A stretch of 63,541 nucleotides of DNA from Rhodopirellula baltica (lineage in GTDB: Bacteria > Planctomycetota > Planctomycetia > Pirellulales > Pirellulaceae), in the NCBI GenBank assembly GCA_002901265.1, contig PPHI01000025.1, positions 1 through 63,541 of the forward strand. Reading direction: 5' to 3'. Shown here piece by piece: positions 8,374-20,014 of the stretch. The stretch's first letter is position 1; each line of letters opens with the position of its first letter. The notes below the pieces were generated by a model. It ran no database searches. It was not told where the DNA came from and worked only from the letters and a program-made list of their open reading frames with translations. Made by a program: the position numbers and the translations under genes.

Positions 8374-9600
8374 ATGCCTCGGTTCATTCGTCTTGTCCCA
8401 TCTTTTGTCGCGTCAATCGTTTGTTGTACCGTCGCCTGTCTGGCGGACGAGCAAACTGTGGTTGAGAAAAAAAGTCCTTGGCGGATCGGAATGTCCGCAG
8501 CCTTCTCCGGCCCAGCGAGTGCGCTTGGCAACGGAATGCGAGAAGGCATTGAAACGTATTTCAACTACGTCAACGTACGGGGCGGCGTCCACCATCGGCC
8601 TTTGGAATTGATCGCGATCGACGATTCCTACGAACCGAGCAAGACGGCACCAAACATGCGCAGGCTGATTGATCAGCATGAGGTGATTTGTGTGATCGGA
8701 AATGTGGGCACGCCGACGGCGGCCGTTGCCGTGCCGATCGCAAATGAAAAAAGCGTTCCGATGTTTGGTGCATTCACCGGTGCGGGATTGCTTCGCCATA
8801 CTCCACCTGATCGCTATGTGATCAACTACCGAGCGTCGTATGCCGAGGAAACTGCTCGCATGATTGAAGGGCTCGTCAAGGAGTTGAAAATCGCTCCCGA
8901 AGAGATCGGCTTCTTTACACAGAACGACGCCTATGGCGATGCGGGGTGGCGAGGTGCGATCAGCGCACTGGAAGCCATCGGGTTCCCGGATGCCGAGCGT
9001 TTGCCACATGGCCGCTACACCCGAAACACCGTCGACATCGAAGACGGTTTGAGCCGATTGCTGGACCCGCGTGAAAACGTCAAGGCGGTGATTATGGTTG
9101 GGGCATACAAGCCGTGTGCCAAGTTCATCAAGACGGCCCGTCAGAACAATTTCAATCCTGTTTTTCTAAACGTGTCTTTCGTAGGAAGTTCGTCGTTGGT
9201 CGCCGAACTGGGCGATTGGGGCAACGGCGTGATCATCACACAAGTCGTTCCGACTCCGTCGAGCAGCGTTGATGCGGCAATCGAATTTCGCCGCATTGTC
9301 CCGCCCGACAGCCAGAACTTTGTCAGCTTCGAAGGGTTCTTGGTCGCCAAGGCGTTTGTCGAAGGCTTGAAACTAGCGGGCCCAGACGCTGATGCCGAAG
9401 ACTTTATCGATGGATTGGAGAGCGGTGAACCGATTCAACTTGGGCTTGGGCTCGAACATCGGTTGTCCAAAACGGAACACCAACTGAGTCATCAAATCTG
9501 GCCGACATTCATCCGAGATGGGCAGTTGGTGCCGCTGGAAGATTGGAACGAAGCGATCGTAGACGCAAGCCGATACGAGGTTGAGGAGGCGTACCAGTGA
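8374..9600 (+). CDS. Periplasmic ligand-binding protein, branched-chain amino acid type
   Basis: 408-residue protein with a signal peptide (hydrophobic 7-23, cleavage likely after ACLA at 21-24). The mature part matches the Peripla_BP_6 fold: IGMSAAFSGPASALG at the start, GVHHRPLELIAIDD, and VICVIGNVGTPTA, as in LivJ/AmiC-like amino acid or amide binding proteins. No ABC permease or ATPase gene is near. Instead the stop codon overlaps the GTG start of a membrane kinase, so the likely job is ligand sensing for that kinase, not import. Ligand unknown. GGAG 6 nt before ATG supports the start. Confidence 0.88.
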   Translation: MPRFIRLVPSFVASIVCCTVACLADEQTVVEKKSPWRIGMSAAFSGPASALGNGMREGIETYFNYVNVRGGVHHRPLELIAIDDSYEPSKTAPNMRRLIDQHEVICVIGNVGTPTAAVAVPIANEKSVPMFGAFTGAGLLRHTPPDRYVINYRASYAEETARMIEGLVKELKIAPEEIGFFTQNDAYGDAGWRGAISALEAIGFPDAERLPHGRYTRNTVDIEDGLSRLLDPRENVKAVIMVGAYKPCAKFIKTARQNNFNPVFLNVSFVGSSSLVAELGDWGNGVIITQVVPTPSSSVDAAIEFRRIVPPDSQNFVSFEGFLVAKAFVEGLKLAGPDADAEDFIDGLESGEPIQLGLGLEHRLSKTEHQLSHQIWPTFIRDGQLVPLEDWNEAIVDASRYEVEEAYQ

Positions 9601-12317
9601 GCCAACCCACAGTCAAACCTTCAGCGGGCGAATCTTCAGATGGGAATGGGCCTTCAGCTGGGAATGGGAACATCGAACGAAACGTCAAAACAATAGCGGC
9701 GTTGGGCGCATTTGTACTCGCCAGTTTGATTGTCGCGATCTGCGTGGTCCAGCATACCCTGGGAACGTCGATTACTCGGTTGTCCAATGATGTGGTGCCG
9801 ATCCAAAGCCGTCTTGTCGAGTTGAGCGATTCGGTCAGCCACATGTTTTTGAGCCAAAGCAATTTGGAACGGCTCAGTCGTGCCAAGATTGAAAGGATGG
9901 AGAGGGATCATACAGACGAAGAGATGGCGAAGGAGACGCTACAGCTCTTGAAAGAACAGCTCTCCGAACCGGAAATCGTTGCGAATGCTGAATTTCCGAA
10001 GGGAGCGACTGAGAAGCTTGAGACCGAAGTCGATGAATTCCTTGCCGCACGAAGGGAATTGTTTGAGATTGCAAAAGTGACGGATTCATTGGGCGTATCC
10101 TTTCAAGAAACGTTATCTGGAATCGACGCTGACTTGAAACTGTTGTTGCAGGAGACGTCGGCAATTTCTGGCATCCTGCGTTTACGCTATGTGCTCGAGC
10201 TTCGCAAAGTTGCGAAACACTTGGAACGCTCGGAAGAGCATGGAGATCATGTTCGCAATTTGATCGTTGGCGACACTCGAATCCAAACCGAAGCGATTGA
10301 TTCGTTCAATCTATCCGCGCAAAAGCTGAACTCGCTGGCAGGCAAGATTGCATTGGCGAAGAACATCGATGTGCTGAATTCGCTGTCGGCCAATGAAATC
10401 GCGCAGAATGCTCAAAAGTTGCAAGAGTCGCTACAAGAGATCCAGCGTGTGCTGGGCGATGACAGTTTTGCCGACCGGATGGCGATGTTGACCAGATTGA
10501 CGAAGAAGTTAATCACCAGCATCGACAGTGACGACGTGACCGAGTCGCTATCTGAGCAACGTCGGGAAATTTTACTGCGGACACGCGACCTTCGCGAACT
10601 GCAAAAGAAGGCGGAGTTTTCAGCTCACGAATTGCAACACTGCACCTCGGACCTGACCGTGTTCTCTGAGATCTTCGCCGAAGAGACGAGCGAGTATGCG
10701 GAAGCCACCATTGGCCTGAGCCGGACGGTGTCGGCAGTGATCGTTTTGGTTGGTCTGCTTTCGATGGTGATCGCCGCATTCCGCGTCCGTACCAGCGTCA
10801 TCGACCTTCGGCTGCAAAACGGACGATTGAGCGAATTGTCCAGCAGCTTGGCGGAAGTCAACAGCGGATTGGAACTTGCGGTCAAGCAACGCACTGCGTC
10901 TCTGCAATTGGTGCTCGATAGTACCGGAGACGGAATCTTTACCGTCGACACCGACGGGCGAATATTGCCCGAACGGTCCAAGGCGGTCGTTGAATGGTTT
11001 GGCGAACCCGCAACTGACGCCAAATTTTGGGACTATCTGGCGGGGGACGATCAACAGCTTTCAGATGAATTTTGGATGGGGTTTGATCAGATCGTTTCTG
11101 ATGTGTTCCCGTTCGAGGTCGCTGCTGCCCAAGCACCGTCACAATTGGATCATAACAATCGAACCTACCAACTTGACTATCGCGAAGTCGCCAACGACGG
11201 AGTGCTCTGTCGTGTGTTGATCATCGTCAAAGATGTCACCGCGCGACTCGAAGCCGAACGTGCTGAACTTGCGATCAAAGAGTTGCAAGTTGTCATCGGC
11301 AACTTGCTGAAAGACCGTGACGGATTCTGCGACGCGATCCGCGAATGCAACAAGCTGATCGACGGTGTCAAGAATGCGAGTGATCTGATCACTTCGCGGC
11401 GAATCGTTCATACCATCAAGGGCAATTGCGCGATCATCGGGTTCAAGTCGATTTCGAAGTTTATTCACGAATTAGAATCGGTTCTCGAAGATGAAAACCG
11501 CATGCCTTCGGAGCTGGAAATCGAATCGATGCGTGAGATTTGGAATGACGGGCTCAGCCGTATGGGAACGTTCTTAGATACCTGCGACCAAGGCATTATC
11601 CAAGTCACACGGGCCGAACTGGAACACGTTGTCGAGCTACTTCACAGCAAAGCCGAATACAGCGACATCCTTCCCTTTGTGGAGCATTGTCTGTTGGAGC
11701 CGGTGGATACACAGCTAAAGCGATTGGCCGACCATGCGGCCCGAATCGCTTTGCAGCTTGACCGCGACATCATTGTCTCGACTCATGATGGCGGGCTCTG
11801 CATTCCCGGCGAACGCCTGAAATCGTTTTGGCCAACTTTGGTTCACGTGGTTCGCAATGCAGTCGATCATGGACTGGAAACCGCCGAGGAGCGAACCGCG
11901 GCTGGAAAAACAGGTCCCGGGAATTTGAAGTTCTCCAGTGACGTCGTGAACGGTTGGATGGAAATCCAGTTGGCCGACGACGGGCGTGGTTTAGATTGGG
12001 ACCGGATTCGCGAGAAGGCGTCCAATTTGAATCTCCCGTGTGAAAACAAAGAGGACTTGATCGAAGCGTTATTCAGCGACGGATTCTCCACACGTGATCA
12101 AGCAACAGACCTTTCTGGTCGGGGTGTCGGCTTGGGCGCTGTCAAAGCGGCGTGTGAAGAACTTGGCGGAAGCATTTCGGTTCGATCCAAAGTCGGACGT
12201 GGGACGACCTTCACGATTCGCTTTCCTTGGGAAAAGGGCATGTTGGTGGCGACACCACGTTCCAGCCAACTGGATTCGAAAGATATCGTTGCCGACCAAG
12301 TGAATGAGTCGGTCTGA
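9597..12317 (+). CDS. CheA-like transmembrane sensor histidine kinase
   Basis: 906-residue membrane kinase. Order: TM1 about 33-52; a long, mostly helical extracytoplasmic region about 55-375 rich in coiled-coil-like heptads; TM2 about 376-396; a further helix; a PAS-like segment about 440-560 (LVLDSTGDGIFTVDTDG); an Hpt domain with phospho-acceptor His605 in VHTIKGN; a dimerisation-like helix pair; and a CheA-type GHKL ATPase (VHVVRNAVDHGLE near 748, DDGRGLDWD, LSGRGVGLGAVK) to about 885. There is no receiver domain and no CheW-binding P5 domain. The start is GTG overlapping the binding-protein stop (GTGA), with GAGGAG-like bases upstream, so translation is coupled. The partner response regulator must be elsewhere. 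Confidence 0.9.
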   Translation: MSQPTVKPSAGESSDGNGPSAGNGNIERNVKTIAALGAFVLASLIVAICVVQHTLGTSITRLSNDVVPIQSRLVELSDSVSHMFLSQSNLERLSRAKIERMERDHTDEEMAKETLQLLKEQLSEPEIVANAEFPKGATEKLETEVDEFLAARRELFEIAKVTDSLGVSFQETLSGIDADLKLLLQETSAISGILRLRYVLELRKVAKHLERSEEHGDHVRNLIVGDTRIQTEAIDSFNLSAQKLNSLAGKIALAKNIDVLNSLSANEIAQNAQKLQESLQEIQRVLGDDSFADRMAMLTRLTKKLITSIDSDDVTESLSEQRREILLRTRDLRELQKKAEFSAHELQHCTSDLTVFSEIFAEETSEYAEATIGLSRTVSAVIVLVGLLSMVIAAFRVRTSVIDLRLQNGRLSELSSSLAEVNSGLELAVKQRTASLQLVLDSTGDGIFTVDTDGRILPERSKAVVEWFGEPATDAKFWDYLAGDDQQLSDEFWMGFDQIVSDVFPFEVAAAQAPSQLDHNNRTYQLDYREVANDGVLCRVLIIVKDVTARLEAERAELAIKELQVVIGNLLKDRDGFCDAIRECNKLIDGVKNASDLITSRRIVHTIKGNCAIIGFKSISKFIHELESVLEDENRMPSELEIESMREIWNDGLSRMGTFLDTCDQGIIQVTRAELEHVVELLHSKAEYSDILPFVEHCLLEPVDTQLKRLADHAARIALQLDRDIIVSTHDGGLCIPGERLKSFWPTLVHVVRNAVDHGLETAEERTAAGKTGPGNLKFSSDVVNGWMEIQLADDGRGLDWDRIREKASNLNLPCENKEDLIEALFSDGFSTRDQATDLSGRGVGLGAVKAACEELGGSISVRSKVGRGTTFTIRFPWEKGMLVATPRSSQLDSKDIVADQVNESV

Positions 12318-12326
12318 TTGAGACGG

Positions 12327-13769
12327 CTATGAATTCACCACCGGAGTGATCACTTCACCGTGCACATCAGTCAGTCGAAAGTCCCGGCCGCTGTAGCGAT
12401 AGGTTAGCTTGGTGTGATCCACGCCGAGCAGGTGCAACACCGTTGCCCAAAGGTCATAGACCGTCTGCTTGTTTTCGATGGCGTAGTAACCAAGTTCGTC
12501 CGTTGCGCCATGAACGACGCCGCCTTTTGTTCCTCCTCCGGCCATCCAAACGCTGAATCCAAAGGGGTTGTGGTCACGACCATCGCTGCCTTGTGAAAAA
12601 GGCGTTCGGCCAAATTCGCCAGCCCATACCACCAGGGTTTCGTCCAGTAATCCACGTTGGCGGAGGTCTTTGATCAGCGCTGCGATCGGCTGGTCGACTT
12701 GGCGACTCATTGTGCGGTGCCCCGGTTCCAGCCCGCTGTGCTGGTCCCAGGGGTTCGGTGCTTGTCCGGTGCCGGGTGACTGTGGCAGGCAACTCAGTTC
12801 GATAAATCGAACGCCCTTTTCGACCAACCGACGAGCCAGCAAACATTGACGCCCATACCCAGCCATCTGTACGTCGGCGGAATCCAGTCCATACGCCTGT
12901 TTCGTCGCGGCCGTTTCTTGGGAAAGATCACACAGGTCCGGTACCGCCGTTTGCATCCGAAACGCGGTTTCATAGTTCTTGATCGCGGCTTCGACTTGCG
13001 AGTCGTACTGCGTCATAGCGGCGTAGCGTGAATCGAGCCTCGCCGCGGCTTGCAATCGCCGCTTTTGCATCGTCTCAGTGCCGAGCGGACGGATGTTGCG
13101 AATCGCTTCTTCGGCATCGGCTACCAGGATCGAACCTTGATGTTCCGCCGGCAAATAGCCGCTGCTGAACAGGCTGACGCCGCCGTGTGGTGGCATCGCG
13201 CCGCCGCTTTGCAGGACGACATACCCTGGCAACTCATTCGTTTCGGTTCCCAAGCCGTACGAACACCACGCCCCCGCACTCGGATGCCCCATAAACGGGA
13301 ATCCGCTGTGCATGACAAAGTTGCCCTGCGCGTGTTCGTTGACAGCTGTTGTCATGGAACGAATCACCGCCAACTCGTCAGCAACCGTGGCGACATGGGG
13401 GAATAATTCGCTGACTGGCAATCCTGATTCACCGTACCGGTTGAACGCGAAAGGACTGGCCATCACGTTCCCGTTATTGTTGAACTGCGTACGCTGTACT
13501 TGCACCGGCATCGGCCTGCCATGCAAGCGTTTCAGTTCAGGTTTTGGGTCGAAGGAATCGACGTGTGAAACACCGCCCGACATGTAGCAAAAGATGACAT
13601 GTTTGGCTGTTGGACGATGGTGGGTTTGTCGGATCGCCGCACCGTCGGGAAGCGATTGGCCGGGAGCTGCCGGGGTGGCGTTCGCTTCTGATGACAGCAT
13701 CGCCGACAGCGCAGCGGCGCCAAAACCGGTTGACGTCTTCTCTAGGAAGCGGCGTCGACTAACGAACAT
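12327..13769 (-). CDS. DUF1501 secreted protein (sulfatase-like fold), Tat signal
   Basis: 480-residue member of the DUF1501 family, abundant in planctomycetes. The N-terminus [20 protein letters not shown] is a twin-arginine-type signal, suggesting export of a folded, cofactor-binding protein. The body shows family features: [32 protein letters not shown] and [11 protein letters not shown]. The fold is related to alkaline phosphatase/sulfatase, but enzymatic function is not established. It overlaps the end of the PSCyt1 gene by 11 bp, the usual pairing of these families, so the two products probably work together on the outer side of the cytoplasmic membrane. Confidence 0.9.
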   Translation of the reverse strand: MFVSRRRFLEKTSTGFGAAALSAMLSSEANATPAAPGQSLPDGAAIRQTHHRPTAKHVIFCYMSGGVSHVDSFDPKPELKRLHGRPMPVQVQRTQFNNNGNVMASPFAFNRYGESGLPVSELFPHVATVADELAVIRSMTTAVNEHAQGNFVMHSGFPFMGHPSAGAWCSYGLGTETNELPGYVVLQSGGAMPPHGGVSLFSSGYLPAEHQGSILVADAEEAIRNIRPLGTETMQKRRLQAAARLDSRYAAMTQYDSQVEAAIKNYETAFRMQTAVPDLCDLSQETAATKQAYGLDSADVQMAGYGRQCLLARRLVEKGVRFIELSCLPQSPGTGQAPNPWDQHSGLEPGHRTMSRQVDQPIAALIKDLRQRGLLDETLVVWAGEFGRTPFSQGSDGRDHNPFGFSVWMAGGGTKGGVVHGATDELGYYAIENKQTVYDLWATVLHLLGVDHTKLTYRYSGRDFRLTDVHGEVITPVVNS

Positions 13770-16700
13770 AGATCAACTCCTTCAATAGAAACATTGTTCG
13801 AGCCAGCTCGGTGTAGGCTTGAAGCTCGACGTCGTCTTGGAGCGTCGAAAGCGATTGAAGTTCCGACTTGATCGTGTCAAAACGCTGTTGCTTTTCCTTG
13901 ATCACAACTTGTTGCTCTGGATCGAGGTCTTCAATCAGATCGTCTATCGACAGATACTTGGGATTGGCCTTGGCAATAATGGCGACTTGTTCGGCGGTAA
14001 GCGCAGTGTCATAGATTGCCGCTCGAACGATTTGTCCTTGTAGCGACCGATTGCCGATCGAGGGTAAGTGGCGTAATCCGAAGGTGATCATCGCTTGACC
14101 CGCCAGGAAATCCGCCGGTCCGGTACTTTCGTAAGGTTGTCCGTATGGCTGCCCGTTGCGATAGATAGCGATGTTACCGTCTTCGTGATAAGTAATCACA
14201 ATCTGTACCGCACGTTCGGTTGCCAGCGATTCTGGCGCGGCAATGACGTCTTGGCTGCGACGATGCAATTCGCTGCCAGACAACCAGCGGCGAGGTTGGC
14301 GTTCACCGTAAACGATGGCGTCGAAGACTCGACCATCGGGTGTTTGGATTGAGATCACCCCGCCACCGCTTTGTTCAAGTGAGTCCAGTTTGACGTGTGC
14401 TTCGAGTGACTTTGCACGCAACGTTTGGGGGATCGGACCGGCGATCGCATACGCACCGCGTCGCACCGTTAAACCGTTGGTGTCAACGTGGGCATCACCT
14501 TGAATAGTTGCGTCAAGTTTTCCGACGCGATCCTGGAGTCCCGTGGTAAAGTCCCACGCGGCAATGGGGTCAACCTTGTTCTGTGTAGCCCGTTCAGTTG
14601 TGACCAGTTCAATGGCCGACTGCAGGTCGTTGTCGAGGTCTTTGGATAAAGCGAGGCGTTCTTGGTTTAATACATCACGCTTTTGAAGCAAAGATGTCAC
14701 TTCTTGCTTGGTTTGTTCCAGGAATTGCGTGAGATCACTCAGTTCCTCGCCAGATATCTGTCGTGCGGTGACTTGGTAAAACATTTCGGCGATTCGGTCC
14801 TGATCAGTGTGTTTCGATCGCTCACGAAGTTGCCTCGCCGCCCATTGCCGCGCCCAACCATCGACGACGGGATCGTTCATCAGTGTCAATGACTGCGCCG
14901 GGACGTTGGTTACCGAACGGTCGCCAACTGTTGCAAACGGTTCTGGGAAATCGAAGGCGCGTAGAAATGGGTCTAATGCGTTTCGGATCACAGATAGGTA
15001 GATGCTGCGTCGTGTCGCTGTGGAATTCACCGGCCGGCCGAACATGCGACCGTCGAGTTGACCTGCGATGGATAGTAGGTGATCGCGGATCGCTTCCGCT
15101 TCCAATCGCCGCTGATTGGCATGTGTCAAATACTGGTTTGCGGGGTCACGCTCAATCGACGCAGGTTCGGCGACGGAGGAACGCTGCCAAGCATCGGTCA
15201 AAAGGATGCGTCGAATCAGAGTCTTTATCGACCAACCGTCGTTGCTGAATTCGTTTGCCAAGTAATCGAGCAGTTCGGGATGGGTTGGCTTGGCACCGAG
15301 TCGACCAAAGTTGTCGGGTGTCGTGACGAGCCCTTTACCGAATAGGTAGGTCCAAATGCGATTGACGATCACTCGGCGTGCCAGTGGATTGTCACTGCGC
15401 AAGATGTCTTCTGCCAATTGTCGTCGACCACTGTCCGTTGTCTTGGATTGTTCGGCGTAAGGTGTGGGATCGATCGCTTCAAGGAAACGCCGCGGAACGG
15501 GCTCGCCGAGTTGCTTATGATTGCCACGAACCATCAGTGGCTGGTCACGTGGGTTCGATTCATCCAAAGACGGGATGCGTTTCGCGATCGGTATGCTTGC
15601 TTCGATTTTTCGATAGGCGAGCACTGCGGTTTTGGCAGCGTGCAAGTGGTCCAGTCGGTTTTCCAGTAAGGACCGTTGTAGGGCGTCATTGAGTATCAAG
15701 GCTTGAGCATCGCTCATCTCGCCGGAAGACCAGGTTTCGACCGCGGCGGATAGCGATTCGCAATAAACGTCAACCAAGTCATCGATTGAACTCGGCGGAT
15801 GTTGGCTTGCGGCAGCAAAGATTGCTTGTTGAAGTTCTCGATCAGGGTCGGGCGGAGTCCATTCCGCATCGGCCACGACGACGCGGCGTAGCCCGAACCA
15901 AGATCTGTCTCTACCCGATGTCAAAAGCGGTGCATCACGGGACGTTGCCGCTTCGACGTGAATGGTGTCGCCTTCCCAGTAACTGACGTCCAAGGGCCGC
16001 CAACGCCAGTTCGGATCAAGTTCTGATTTTTGATAGACCGTTCCGTTGCGAGGGTAATCGAAAACGGCGTATCGATTGGTCGCGCCAAAATCGCCGATCG
16101 ATTCTACCCAAATCCGTTGGTTGGCACCCAGGACAACGTCGTCACTGGTGAAGCGACTCGGGAACTTTTGCGAGTGCAGGTGTGAATACAATCCGGCCGG
16201 GTAAATCCCGGTCAGAACCTGTGTCTGATCGGGTTGAAGTGCAAACTCACCTGCGCCGGCTTCGTGATCGGATTTCACACCAAACCAGCGATCGCTTCCC
16301 AAGGGTTCGCCAAGGTTCCAGTACTCATGAATGTGTGCCGAGTCGAGTGGGTCCGGCGTATCTGCTTGTTCGGCGAGTACCTGTTGCCAAGCGTCGTCGA
16401 ATGCCATTCCCGCATCGAGTTTGCCTTTTGCGGCGTTCAGCGGAGCCAGGATTCCGCTCGTGACGTCACGGAAATCGTTGCCCTTTAGCCTTGTGCCAAG
16501 CGATTCAATCGAACGGATCCACTGTCCGGCGATGGAAGATTTGATTTGTGATTTCAGCTGGTCGATTTGTGGCTTTGCCGAATACAGCACATCGGGAAGT
16601 TGGATTGCCGCACGTCCGGGGCGACAAGATTCGAGGATTCCGAACAAGGCGTAGTAGTCGGCTTGGCTGATTGGATCAAACTTGTGGTCATGGCAACGAG

Positions 16701-17775
16701 CACAAGAAACGGTCAGTCCCAAAAACGTTTTACTGAATACATTGATCTGGTCATCAGTAAAGCGAACCCGTTCGTCCAAGGCATCGGTTGGCGCGAACCC
16801 ATGAAAGACCATCCGCCAGTGAGCAGTGCCGATGACCGATTCGTTGATTCCCAAGTCCAGGTTGACGCGTGGCTGTTCCAGCAGGTCGCCGGCAATGTGT
16901 TCGCGAACCAGTTGGTCGTAAGGCACGTCCGCATTCAACGCACGGATTAGATAGTCACGATAGTGCCATGCACCTTCGATCGCCGGGTCGCCTTCGCTGC
17001 CATGTGATTCGGCGTAGCGAACCCAGTCCATCCAGTGCCGTGCCCAGCGTTCGCCGAAGTGCTTGTTGTCGAGAAGCGAGTCGATCAGTTCGGCGATCGC
17101 TTCGTCACCTGATTCGTCGATTCGCTTGGACCAGTCTTGTGATTGCTGGATGGTCGGAGGCAGTCCGATCAGGGTCACGTACAACCTCCGCACCAGTACG
17201 TCTGCGTTGGCACGTGGCGAGGGTTTCAGTTGTTGATCGCGGATCGTTTGATCAATGAAGCGGTCGATCGGATTCGCCGCCTCGCCCGATGGCGGTTGCG
17301 CATTCGTGAACGGTTGGAAACTCCACCACTGCTTTCGCCGCTTCATTGTTTCTGGCCAAGACGAAGCCTTCTCGTGCTCCTCGGCGGATGGCGGTTGGTC
17401 GCGAGGGTCCATCGCGCCGGCATCGATCCAGCGAGCGAATTTTGCAATCACCGCTTCGTCCAGTTTGGGACCGCCGGCGGGCATTTCTAAGCCGTCGATT
17501 TCGTGACGCAGGATCGCGATCAGTCGACTTTGAGACGCATCGCCGGGGACCATAATCGCGCCGGTTTCGCCGCCTTGACGCATTGCAGCGCGGTGGTCAG
17601 CGACAAAGCCGCCTTCGTCTGCATCCGACGAGTTATGACATTCGTAACAGTGCTCAATCAGAACAGGGCGAATTTCGGTTTCAAAAAACTCGACCGAAGC
17701 CGGGTCTGCGGCGAACAGAAAGTGCGACCAGAGTCCGATCCAGAGGATCGAAAACCAACGAAGAACAGCAGGCAT
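13759..17775 (-). CDS. PSCyt1/DUF1549/DUF1553 planctomycete cytochrome-like protein with LamG-type domain
   Basis: Giant exported protein of about 1338 residues. After a signal peptide (about 1-23) comes a planctomycete cytochrome c domain with haem motif CYECH (43-47). A DUF1549 region follows, ending in a second CxxCH ([12 protein letters not shown]), then the DUF1553 block ([33 protein letters not shown]). A concanavalin/LamG-like domain with flanking helical segments forms the C-terminal third. ATG 17775 is preferred over an in-frame GTG at 17784. It is followed by and overlaps the DUF1501 gene and lies downstream of a sulfatase. The family is thought to act in breakdown of complex polysaccharides, but the reaction is unknown. 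Confidence 0.92.
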   Translation of the reverse strand: MPAVLRWFSILWIGLWSHFLFAADPASVEFFETEIRPVLIEHCYECHNSSDADEGGFVADHRAAMRQGGETGAIMVPGDASQSRLIAILRHEIDGLEMPAGGPKLDEAVIAKFARWIDAGAMDPRDQPPSAEEHEKASSWPETMKRRKQWWSFQPFTNAQPPSGEAANPIDRFIDQTIRDQQLKPSPRANADVLVRRLYVTLIGLPPTIQQSQDWSKRIDESGDEAIAELIDSLLDNKHFGERWARHWMDWVRYAESHGSEGDPAIEGAWHYRDYLIRALNADVPYDQLVREHIAGDLLEQPRVNLDLGINESVIGTAHWRMVFHGFAPTDALDERVRFTDDQINVFSKTFLGLTVSCARCHDHKFDPISQADYYALFGILESCRPGRAAIQLPDVLYSAKPQIDQLKSQIKSSIAGQWIRSIESLGTRLKGNDFRDVTSGILAPLNAAKGKLDAGMAFDDAWQQVLAEQADTPDPLDSAHIHEYWNLGEPLGSDRWFGVKSDHEAGAGEFALQPDQTQVLTGIYPAGLYSHLHSQKFPSRFTSDDVVLGANQRIWVESIGDFGATNRYAVFDYPRNGTVYQKSELDPNWRWRPLDVSYWEGDTIHVEAATSRDAPLLTSGRDRSWFGLRRVVVADAEWTPPDPDRELQQAIFAAASQHPPSSIDDLVDVYCESLSAAVETWSSGEMSDAQALILNDALQRSLLENRLDHLHAAKTAVLAYRKIEASIPIAKRIPSLDESNPRDQPLMVRGNHKQLGEPVPRRFLEAIDPTPYAEQSKTTDSGRRQLAEDILRSDNPLARRVIVNRIWTYLFGKGLVTTPDNFGRLGAKPTHPELLDYLANEFSNDGWSIKTLIRRILLTDAWQRSSVAEPASIERDPANQYLTHANQRRLEAEAIRDHLLSIAGQLDGRMFGRPVNSTATRRSIYLSVIRNALDPFLRAFDFPEPFATVGDRSVTNVPAQSLTLMNDPVVDGWARQWAARQLRERSKHTDQDRIAEMFYQVTARQISGEELSDLTQFLEQTKQEVTSLLQKRDVLNQERLALSKDLDNDLQSAIELVTTERATQNKVDPIAAWDFTTGLQDRVGKLDATIQGDAHVDTNGLTVRRGAYAIAGPIPQTLRAKSLEAHVKLDSLEQSGGGVISIQTPDGRVFDAIVYGERQPRRWLSGSELHRRSQDVIAAPESLATERAVQIVITYHEDGNIAIYRNGQPYGQPYESTGPADFLAGQAMITFGLRHLPSIGNRSLQGQIVRAAIYDTALTAEQVAIIAKANPKYLSIDDLIEDLDPEQQVVIKEKQQRFDTIKSELQSLSTLQDDVELQAYTELARTMFLLKELIYVR

Positions 17776-17914
17776 TAGACGCACCGCCGCGTGAATGGAG
17801 GGTGAAAGGCAGGAGGGCAGGTCCTGCTACCCTAAGCGACTGGCGACAATGACGCAAGTTTTTCGTAGGGGTGGGCGGCTGCGACGAAGCTTCGACAGGG
17901 CTGGTTCAGTGGGG

Positions 17915-19426
17915 CTACTTCAACGGTGGCATTTGGAGGTTGAACGACTGCCAGCGTTTGACGAGTTCGCTGAGCTTTTCGTTCTGCTGTTCGGCAAGGT
18001 TGCGCTGTTCACCAATGTCACTGGCGAGGTGGTACAGTTCGAACGGTTCGTCAGCACCCGGCGAGACGATCTTCCAGTTGCCACTCCGCAGGGCTTTCTT
18101 GCCACGTTGCATTCGCCAAAAAATAGTCTGGTGACCTTCGGCGAGTGGTGAATCGATCCAGTCGAACAAGCTGACTCCGTCAAGTTCGTTTCCGCTCGGT
18201 ATTCCGGCCAGATCGAGTGCCGTCGCTGCGATGTCTAGGCTGAGTACGGGACGAGTTTCGAGTTTGCCTTCGGGCAAACGTGTCGGAAAGCTCCACACCA
18301 TCGGGATCCGCACGCCGCCTTCGTAAAGCGACCCTTTCCCGTCACGAAGCGGTTGATTGCTGCTGGTCAGTTCCTTGGTCGGACCGCCGTTGTCGCTCAG
18401 AAACACAATCAGCGTATTACGTCGCAGGCGATGTTCGTCAATCGCGTCCAAAATCGTTCCGATTCCACGGTCCATTGCCGAAAGCATACCGGCAAAGATG
18501 CGTCGTTGTTCGTCTTCGATTCGTTGAAACGCTTGGGCGTCCGCAAGTTTGGCCTGCATGGGGCTGTGGACAGCGTTGAAGCACACCATCAAGCAAAACG
18601 GCGATTCATGATGTTGATTGACAAACTGAACCGCTTCTTCCGATATCGCATCGGTCAGGTAACGTGTCTCGGTGATCGGATCGGTTCCACGCAAAACCGG
18701 GTTGTCTTGATCGTAGGCCGGCTCATTGATTGGGGCGTAGTTCCCGCGAATAAAGTCACCCTCTCGGGCGCGGGTCCCGGTGTCCAGCGCTTTATCACGA
18801 ACCATCGTCATGACGCCTTGGAAAGACGTCGGATCGTTGATCGATCCGGGGACATAGAAATGGCCTTCATGCAAAAAGCCATAAAACGAACCGAAGCCGC
18901 GTCGCAGCGGATGCAGTTCCGGAGTGGCACCCAAATGCCATTTGCCGACCAGCCCGGTTTGGTAACCCGAGTCCTGAAGTTTCTGGACGAAGGTTGTCTC
19001 GCTTTGCGGCAGACCGGCCTCTGGTAAAAGGTTCCGTTTGCCGGTCGGGTTGACGTCATAACCGAAACGAGATTGATAACGTCCCGTCAAGATCCCGGCA
19101 CGCGATGGGCTGCAATAAGACGAGGTCACGTATCCGGCGGTACAGCGCACGCCGCGTGCGGCGAGACTGTCGATATTGGGCGTCGGGATTTCGCGATTGC
19201 CCATCATTCCGGTTTCACCATAGCCAAGATCGTCGGCGACAATGACCACGATGTTGGGGCGTGAAACTGGATCTGGATTTTGTGCGTGAATCGCGTCAGT
19301 GCTGGACACTGCAACGATCGTGCACATCCAGAGCAATGTGCAAAGGATTTGCTTGTGCTCGGATTGCTTCTGTACGGTCTGGCAAACGATCCCGCGCCGC
19401 AAGATGGCTTCAGAGGACAGAAACAT
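17915..19426 (-). CDS. Secreted sulfatase (Cys-type, formylglycine-dependent)
   Basis: Sulfate ester hydrolase of about 503 residues with a hydrophobic N-terminal export signal (KQILCTLLWMCTIVAVSS, ending AIHA). The signature CSPSRAGILTGRY begins at Cys105 (ATG numbering), the residue converted to formylglycine by an FGE-type enzyme. PNIVVIVADDLGYGE, VGKWHLG and LSDNGGP supply the metal-binding and catalytic residues. The frame opens at a TTG (19456); ATG 19426 is preferred. About 140 bp downstream on the same strand lie the PSCyt1 and DUF1501 genes, so all three may serve degradation of sulfated polysaccharides. The substrate cannot be read from sequence. Confidence 0.93.
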   Translation of the reverse strand: MFLSSEAILRRGIVCQTVQKQSEHKQILCTLLWMCTIVAVSSTDAIHAQNPDPVSRPNIVVIVADDLGYGETGMMGNREIPTPNIDSLAARGVRCTAGYVTSSYCSPSRAGILTGRYQSRFGYDVNPTGKRNLLPEAGLPQSETTFVQKLQDSGYQTGLVGKWHLGATPELHPLRRGFGSFYGFLHEGHFYVPGSINDPTSFQGVMTMVRDKALDTGTRAREGDFIRGNYAPINEPAYDQDNPVLRGTDPITETRYLTDAISEEAVQFVNQHHESPFCLMVCFNAVHSPMQAKLADAQAFQRIEDEQRRIFAGMLSAMDRGIGTILDAIDEHRLRRNTLIVFLSDNGGPTKELTSSNQPLRDGKGSLYEGGVRIPMVWSFPTRLPEGKLETRPVLSLDIAATALDLAGIPSGNELDGVSLFDWIDSPLAEGHQTIFWRMQRGKKALRSGNWKIVSPGADEPFELYHLASDIGEQRNLAEQQNEKLSELVKRWQSFNLQMPPLK

Positions 19427-20014
19427 CGACTTCACCCCGTTAGCGGCTGGCGACAAGAATCTGTCCGACGAAAAGCCAAACGAAGGTGAAGATGATTCCG
19501 AATGCGGTATGTAACAGTTCGATTGACACGATGGTTACATCAGAGGTTGAGGGGAGAGTGGACCATTCGACTGATGGCAAGTTGGCTTCCATGTGGTTTG
19601 ATCGTTGGATCGTGTTTCACGAAAACGTGTTTCACGATCACCGCGATCAGCCGCCCCTCATGAGCGACCGGATTCGAATTGTTGCGTGCGTTCGCTTAGT
19701 GCTTTCGCATTGACGCAGACTCGAATCGCTGCCGCATGAATTGTTCACGTCCCCTAGCAAGAGGGCGAGCGAAAACGAACTGGTGGTCTAAGAATACTGC
19801 TTGCTGTTTCACGCCAACGACGCTTGGGGAAAGATGTCCGCACAGTGAAAGAAGTCCGGTCTGGCAAGCTGGTCCGGCTGTAACAAGCGTTCGACTTGAC
19901 GGGATCAACCTTGACGCCTTGATGGAACTCATGCGCTTGACTTTAACGTCCGATAGCGACAATGACCGGTTATCGTTTGCCCAAAATTCAATGCATTAAG
20001 CTGATGGAAGCTGA
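19427..20014. other. Divergent intergenic region, 588 bp, no gene seen
   Basis: Separates the minus-strand sulfatase and plus-strand ftsK. Open frames here (for example 19736-19999) are short, lack similarity to anything I know and have non-coding-like composition. A 12-bp direct repeat CGTGTTTCACGA occurs twice near 19611-19640. No convincing promoter, hairpin or RNA gene recognised. Confidence 0.6.

Noticed and set aside
19736..19999. 87-residue open frame before ftsK
   Set aside because: No ribosome binding site and no family resemblance; the opposite strand is also open, typical of chance frames.
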